Positions 1-5,700 of a DNA stretch of 11,648 bases are shown piece after piece. Location of the stretch: the NCBI GenBank assembly GCA_029250345.1, contig JAQXFL010000099.1, positions 1 through 11,648 of the forward strand. The letters are read 5' to 3'. Position 1 is the first letter of the stretch; the number at the start of each line of letters is the position of its first letter. Origin of the DNA: Candidatus Poseidoniaceae archaeon (GTDB lineage Archaea; Thermoplasmatota; Poseidoniia; Poseidoniales; Poseidoniaceae). The translations under genes were made by a program, and so were the position numbers. The notes under the pieces were generated by a model that made no database searches, had not been told where the DNA came from, and worked only from the letters and a program-made list of their open reading frames with translations.

Positions 1-1
1 T

Positions 2-628
2 GACATTCCAATTGGGGTTGGGATGTCTTCATCTGCGGCACTCTGTTTGGCGGTTGTCTTGTGCGTCAACGGTCCGATGAAGCCGTTTGCTGCTTGTCTT
101 GAAGCCCAACGGATCGAACATGAAGTTCTCAAAACACCGTGTGGCCTGCTCGACCAGATGGCGATGATGTTCGCTAAGGAAGGCCATGCCTCCATCATCG
201 ATTTTTCCAACAACACGGTGGAATCCTACGCAGTACCCTCCGAATGGATGTTCAAGTTGGTTGATTCTGGGATTCACCGAACACTCAGTGATTCTTCGTA
301 TCGAACTCCAATGGACGATTCTGTAGTCGCAGCCCATGTCGCCTCTGAAAACCAACGTGTTGAGCTTGCGATAGGTGCAACAGCTGAAGAACTTGGCGAA
401 CTGCTCAACCTCTCTCATGCCTCATTGAAACGAAGGGGTGTGAGCCTACCTCAAATGGATGCCCAAGTTACTGCGCTGCAGCAAACCGACGGTGTCTACG
501 GTGCTCGGATGATGGGTGGCGGATTTGGGGGAATGATTCTCGTGCTGGTCGCATCGGACGATGTCCTACCTGAGCAACGCCTTTACCGCCCATCACAGGG
601 TGGTTTCGTTGAGGAATTTTTCGAGTGA
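2..628 (+). CDS. Galactokinase-like GHMP kinase, C-terminal part (5' end outside window)
   Basis: The reading frame is open at the left edge, so the N-terminus is missing and 208 residues are visible. The protein should phosphorylate the C1 hydroxyl of a free hexose such as galactose with ATP, in the cytoplasm. Three family signatures are visible: the phosphate-binding loop IPIGVGMSSSAAL at the very start, CGLLDQM with the expected catalytic Asp, and GARMMGGGFGG near the end. The phrases VDSGIHRTLSDSSY and SHASLKRRGVSLPQMD match galactokinase better than mevalonate or homoserine kinases. The protein is compact: from memory, canonical galactokinases have several tens more residues between the DSSY phrase and the ENQRVE phrase, and a longer helix after GGGFGG. 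Substrate is therefore uncertain; a GalNAc, fucose or heptose kinase is possible. The last 36 bp overlap the convergent glycosidase-nucleotidyltransferase gene, whose second domain would use this enzyme's product. Confidence 0.85.
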   Translation, partial: DIPIGVGMSSSAALCLAVVLCVNGPMKPFAACLEAQRIEHEVLKTPCGLLDQMAMMFAKEGHASIIDFSNNTVESYAVPSEWMFKLVDSGIHRTLSDSSYRTPMDDSVVAAHVASENQRVELAIGATAEELGELLNLSHASLKRRGVSLPQMDAQVTALQQTDGVYGARMMGGGFGGMILVLVASDDVLPEQRLYRPSQGGFVEEFFE

Positions 629-2614
629 AGCAAGCCCTTCCGGCGTCCCCATATCCCAGAACTTGGTGTTGTCAACATGAACTGCGGCTTGTCCTGCGAG
701 AGCCGGATAAGCCGTTTCTTCCCAACTCCACTTGCCGTCTTTGCCATGTTTGAGAAGGGTTGACTTTTCGATAACACTCGTTCCTGCCTCGTACCCGTTC
801 AGTTTGGATGTATCCTTGGTTCGTTTGTCGTACGCCAACAGCACGTTTCCATCGTGTTCGAGATTCGATGAACTGTGAGTTTCAGTCACGGTCATGGTGA
901 GCGGGGCATTTTGTGAACTGTGTTGCAACATCAACGGTTGATAGTCGATTGGATGTAAATCGTCACCCCAAACGAGGATGAAACGCTCTTCAAGCAGTTC
1001 CCGTGCATTCCAAAGTGCTCCGCCAGTCCCGAGTGGTTCATCTTCTCGATGGAACGTGAGGCCCATCCCTGGGTGCGTCATCCCGTCAAATTGCTCTCCA
1101 TGGTGGCCGGTTAGAACCAGTGCATGCATGCAACCTTGGCGCTTGGCCCAGTCGAGGATATGGCTAAGAATTGGTTTTCCATTCACTTCGATCAACGATT
1201 TTGGAACGTTCTCAGTCATACTTCCCAAACGAGTCCCCAAGCCTCCAGCCATTACGACAAGTTGTGGCATTGAATGTGCTTTAACGATTGCAGCATACTC
1301 CTTTCCACTGTCTTTGAGCGTTCTTTCCTTTGTCTCAAAATCGACATGATAGAGTCCAAATCGCTGGTCGTATCCTTCCGCCCACTCGAAATTGTCCATC
1401 AAACTCCAATGGTAGAATCCGCGAACATCCAATCCATCCGCAATGGCTTCAGCGGTAATTTGTAAATGCCTTCGAATGTGTTCTGGACGCATGTCATCGT
1501 CATCGTCAGCAACACCGTTTTCGGTGACGATAATGGGGAGGTTGAGGTTTCGAACCATGTCGAAGGCACGGCGCAGTCCCACTGCATACATCGGATATCG
1601 GAAATCAGTTCGTTGCTCCCACGGTCGAATCAACGGGTCGATTTCGACTTTCGTAGGCATGAACGGAGTCGTCAAGAGGTGCGTGTAATAGTTGACACCG
1701 ATGAAATCACTGCTGCCTTTGAGTCCATCAATTCGTTTGGAGAATAAACCGGATGGAGGCTTGAATCGGCCGGTAGCAAGGCCCTTCAACCAACATCGAT
1801 TGAACATGCCATCGAGCAGTTTTGTCTGCATCCAGTGCAACGGATTCCATCGGCGATACGGGTCGAACAAATTGATGTTTTTCACCAGGCCAATCTGGCA
1901 TCGATTGCCGTTTTCCATGGCTTTGAGAGTTCGATAGCAGCGGGCATGTGCACGCATGAGATTCATTGAAACGAGTCGTGTTTTCTTGAAAGAACGAACG
2001 CCAGGAGGAAACTCTCCGAGCACATACCCCATCGAGGCGTAGACAGCTGGCTCGTTGATGGTGCACCACCATTCGACTCTGTCACTGAGCAGTTCAAACA
2101 TTTTGGTACTGAATTGAACCCAATGTGTGATGTTCTCTTCACGCTCAAATCCACCCATTTCGTCCCACCACAACGGTTGAGTAAAGTGATGCAGGGTTGC
2201 CATAGGCTGTATGCCTTGGACCAGTAAATCATCGACCAAATCGGAATACCATTGCAATGCATCTTGATTCCATTTCCCCTGCTGCGGTTCAACACGTGAC
2301 CATTCGATTGAGAATCGATAATGCGATACGCCGAGGTCCTTGATGAGGCCTACATCTTCGGTTCTTCGATTCCAATGATCGCAAGCTTCTCCGCTCAATT
2401 GTTGACTTTTGGAACGGGGTTCAAATGCAGACCAATTGTTGATGTTCCCGCCCTCAATTTGGTGAGAAGCGGTTGCTACACCCCACATGAATTCCTTTGG
2501 AAAAGCACTGCCATCCTTCAGAGATGTGAAATCAGCAGTTTCCCAATCTCGGCGTTCCTCAGTCCACACAGTCGTTCCAACTGAGGCGGTATCATGAGGG
2601 TTTGGTTCAGGCAT
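593..2614 (-). CDS. Fusion protein: family 1 beta-glycosidase + sugar-1-phosphate nucleotidyltransferase
   Basis: This 673-residue protein joins two enzymes in one frame. Residues about 38-440 are a glycoside hydrolase family 1 (TIM-barrel, retaining) domain. It shows the N-terminal FMWGVATASHQIEG, the acid/base Glu188 in TINEP, the nucleophile Glu365 in IVTENG, and the closing YHWSLMDNFEW and QRFGLYHVDF phrases; both catalytic residues are present. Residues 449-673 are a complete nucleotidyltransferase of the NTP_transferase type. It shows GGLGTRLG (457-464), VPKSL with the expected Lys472, LGTGGAL, an Asp pair at 551-552 and DMGTPEGL near the end. It should make an NDP-sugar from a sugar-1-phosphate; HddC/RmlA/GalU-like enzymes are the nearest recalled relatives, and the nucleotide and sugar are unknown. 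No signal peptide is seen, so it is cytoplasmic. I chose the ATG at 2614 because any longer frame would run through the tRNA-Gly gene. A second ATG at 1270 could start the transferase separately. No Shine-Dalgarno site is visible. Confidence 0.85.
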   Translation of the reverse strand: MPEPNPHDTASVGTTVWTEERRDWETADFTSLKDGSAFPKEFMWGVATASHQIEGGNINNWSAFEPRSKSQQLSGEACDHWNRRTEDVGLIKDLGVSHYRFSIEWSRVEPQQGKWNQDALQWYSDLVDDLLVQGIQPMATLHHFTQPLWWDEMGGFEREENITHWVQFSTKMFELLSDRVEWWCTINEPAVYASMGYVLGEFPPGVRSFKKTRLVSMNLMRAHARCYRTLKAMENGNRCQIGLVKNINLFDPYRRWNPLHWMQTKLLDGMFNRCWLKGLATGRFKPPSGLFSKRIDGLKGSSDFIGVNYYTHLLTTPFMPTKVEIDPLIRPWEQRTDFRYPMYAVGLRRAFDMVRNLNLPIIVTENGVADDDDDMRPEHIRRHLQITAEAIADGLDVRGFYHWSLMDNFEWAEGYDQRFGLYHVDFETKERTLKDSGKEYAAIVKAHSMPQLVVMAGGLGTRLGSMTENVPKSLIEVNGKPILSHILDWAKRQGCMHALVLTGHHGEQFDGMTHPGMGLTFHREDEPLGTGGALWNARELLEERFILVWGDDLHPIDYQPLMLQHSSQNAPLTMTVTETHSSSNLEHDGNVLLAYDKRTKDTSKLNGYEAGTSVIEKSTLLKHGKDGKWSWEETAYPALAGQAAVHVDNTKFWDMGTPEGLASLEKFLNETTL

Positions 2615-2640
2615 TCGCTCTGACTGCACATGGTATGAGG

Positions 2641-2711
2641 TGCGGATAGCGGGAGTCGAACCCGCGACAAGAGGTTGGAAACCTCCTATGTTACCACTAC
2701 ACCATATCCGC
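2641..2711 (-). tRNA. tRNA-Gly (anticodon TCC)
   Basis: On the minus strand the sequence folds into a full cloverleaf of 71 nt. There is a 7-bp acceptor stem (GCGGATA with TATCCGC), a D-arm containing AGTGGTAAC, and an anticodon stem GGAGG/CCTCT with one G-U pair closing the loop TTTCCAA, giving anticodon TCC for glycine GGA codons. The T-arm is GCGGGTTCGACTCCCGC. The discriminator base is A and CCA is not encoded, as in most archaea. No intron is seen. It lies between the protease gene (stop 63 bp upstream) and the glycosidase fusion (ATG 26 bp downstream), all on the same strand, so its precursor may be cut out of a longer transcript or it may have its own promoter; no clear TATA box is visible before it. 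Confidence 0.95.
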
Positions 2712-2774
2712 ACGATGTGATGTTCCTGCCGAGAAGCCTCTCCTCTTTGAGTGAATCGGTTGTTCAATCACCAA

Positions 2775-5700
2775 TCAAGTACGAGGTGGAGGAGGAGGGG
2801 GTATTCGTCCGTTCATGTCGAGGCCAAGGTTGACTTCGGATACTCCGTTGATGCGGTTGTAACGTGCAGTCAATACTTCTCGAGCTCGCTCTGCACGCTG
2901 TTCAGCCATCTTTGTCTCGGATGCCTTTCCACGAATCATCAGCATGCCCATGAGGAAGAACAGTACCAATGCTCCAATCAAGGCCTGGACGATAGGCATC
3001 TCCATGACGTTGTTGAAGGCGCTCGAGTCATCGGTGATGAGTGAATCTTCATCGACAATACGTGAATCAAACACCTTCAAAGTAATCGTATCAGAGTCCA
3101 TTGCTGCTTCAGCACCCGGTTCTTGAATGCTGACGAACAGTTGGTAGTTGCCAGCGCTGCGCCCTTCACCGTTGAAGACAGCGACTTGCGTATCACCGGT
3201 CGTTTCAGTGAAGATTAGAACTTGAACTTGAGTGGCACTGATAATCGAAGACATTGGTTGCCATTCTGCCCGAATTGTGACGTCCGGCAGAACACTCACG
3301 ATGCTGCAACTGAATGAGAAATAATCTTCTGCAGCAAGGTCTACCTCAATCGACTCTGGAGTGCATGTAATCGAACCTTCAGCGGCGTTACGGGTCGGGT
3401 CGTTTGGCCAGTGGTCTGGTTTGATAGCGCCAGTGGTCATGTTTTCTCCCCAGCCATCACCGTCTGAGTCGAGCCATTGGCTTGGTTCGCTTGGGAAATC
3501 ATCGTTGATGTCTGCGTACTTGTCACCGTCAGTGTCAACACATCCTCTCGAATTTCCGAGCGATGCTGTTCCGAACTCTTCAGGACAGATATCACCGTCC
3601 GTTCCAAGTGGGTTATCTCCCCAAGTGTCGCCATCGCTGTCGAACCATTGGGATGAATCGTTAAGCCACAGGTCGTTTGTATTGCTGGCACCATCGCCGT
3701 CGCTGTCAAGGCAACCAAATACATCCAGGGTGGATGTACCAAACACGCTGGTACAGTTGTCTGGCTGACTTCCGTTTGGATTGTCACCGTAACCGTCTCC
3801 GTCAGTATCGAGCCATTGTGTTGGGTCGTCTGGGAAGGCGTCTCCGTCCTCTGAAGAACCGTCGTTGTCTTCATCGTAGCAACCGAAGATGTCAACGTTG
3901 GAATATCCTTCAACAGTTGGACACGAATCCGGTTGGAATCCGCTTGCGTTGTCGCCGTACCCATCACCGTCTTGGTCTTCCCATTGCGTTGGTTCAAACG
4001 GCAGTGCGTCAGCTCCGTTTGAGGCGTTCCATCCAAGGTTTTCGCCTACTGGCAGAGTTGGGTCAGAGTACCCATCACCATCGCTGTCTGGGCACGCCGT
4101 TCGGTCGATGGTCGAGTTGCCAGGGAGTTCTCTACAGTCATCTTCGAGGTCGTCAAAACCATCTCCGTCCGTATCTTGAGTTCGAGTCGGGTCGTTCGGG
4201 AATGCATCGCTTTCATTGGACATTCCATCGCCGTCCGTATCGATGCAACCGTATCGGTCAATCGTTGAGTTTCCAGGGACTCCAGGACATGCATCCGGCT
4301 GAGGTCCAGTTGCGTTGTCGCCGTATCCGTCACCGTCTTGGTCGAGCCATTGGAATGCGAGGAGCGGAAGTTGGTCGCTGACATCATCCCACCCGTCACC
4401 ATCGGTGTCAAGGCAGCCTAATCTGTTGCCCATGGTGGAGTTTCCAGCCACACTTGGGCAGGTATCCGGTGTCGTTCCAGCGAGGTTATCGCCGAATCCA
4501 TCACCATCAATGTCGGACCATTGCGATGGATCGTTCACGTGTGAATCGATGATGTTCGCCCATCCGTCTTGGTCATCATCCAGGCATCCGAGGACGTTAT
4601 TCTGCCACGAGTCGCCGTGTTCATTTGGACAGTCATCAGCGAGGTTTCCTGAAGCATTATCGCCGAATCCGTCACCGTCAGCGTCAGAGGATTGAGTAGG
4701 GTCTGTCTTGAAAGCATCAGAGCCGTTATCGGCAGGTGTCCAGTCAGGTTCAGGGTCGGAAATTCCGTCACCGTCGGTATCGGGGCATCCAGTTCGGTCA
4801 ATGGACGAGTTGCCCCAGAATTGTGGACAGTCATCGTCGACTTGGTTGTCAATTCCGTCTCCGTCTTCATCGGACCAGCGCAGCGGGTCGCTTGGGTGAG
4901 TATCTGCACCTTGAGCGGTGGTATGCCCAATGTCTGGATCTGAGTAGGTGTCACCGTCCGAATCGAGGCAACCGTATCGGTCTGAGGACGAACTTCCAGC
5001 ATTGCTTGGGCAACTGTCAGGGAAGACTCCAATCGGATTGTCACCGTAACCGTCAGAATCTGAATCGACCCATTGTGTTGGCTCATTGGGCCAAACATCT
5101 GCACCGTTTGCGGTTGTCCATACTGAGCCGTTGTTGCCGGATGGGTCGGCATCGGAGAATGAGTCTCCATCCGTATCAGGGCAACCAAATCGGTCGGTTG
5201 TCGAATTGCCGTACGTTGTAACACAAGAATCCGGATTGAATCCGAGTGGTTCGTCACCAAATCCGTCAGAATCCGTATCGTTCCACTGCGTAGGGATCAG
5301 AGGGAATGCATCAGCGCTACCTGCCGGATGTGCAAGCCATCCAGCATCGTAGTCAGAGTAGCCATCACCATCGCTGTCGGGACAGCCAACTCGGTCGATG
5401 GTTGAACGAGGAGTTCCAAGTGGCAGCCCATCGTTGACACATGCATCTGGGTTTGTTCCGGATTGGTTGTCACCGTATCCGTCTCCGTCTGAGTCAAGCC
5501 ACTGGGTGACGTCGTTCGGGAACGCATCCGCCGTTCCAGCAGGATGAGCCAATGCAGTGCTGTCGGCGTCGGAGTAACCGTCACCATCGGTGTCAAGACA
5601 TCCCGTTCGGTCAGCCGTCGAGGTGCCGAGTACGGTCGGGCATTCATCGCCGTTTATGGCAGGTGGAGGATTATCTCCGTACCCGTCTCCATCGGAGTCA

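Noticed and set aside
29..418. A 129-residue open frame antisense to the kinase
   Set aside because: The plus-strand frame has three kinase signatures; the antisense product has odd composition and no recognisable motif.
2641..2711. tRNA-Gly as an integration site for a mobile element
   Set aside because: I found no duplicated copy of the tRNA 3' end, no integrase and no mobile genes in the window.
2615..2767. N-terminal extension of the glycosidase fusion from an ATG at 2767
   Set aside because: These 51 codons run straight through the tRNA-Gly gene and have no glycosidase-like sequence; the frame is open there only by chance.
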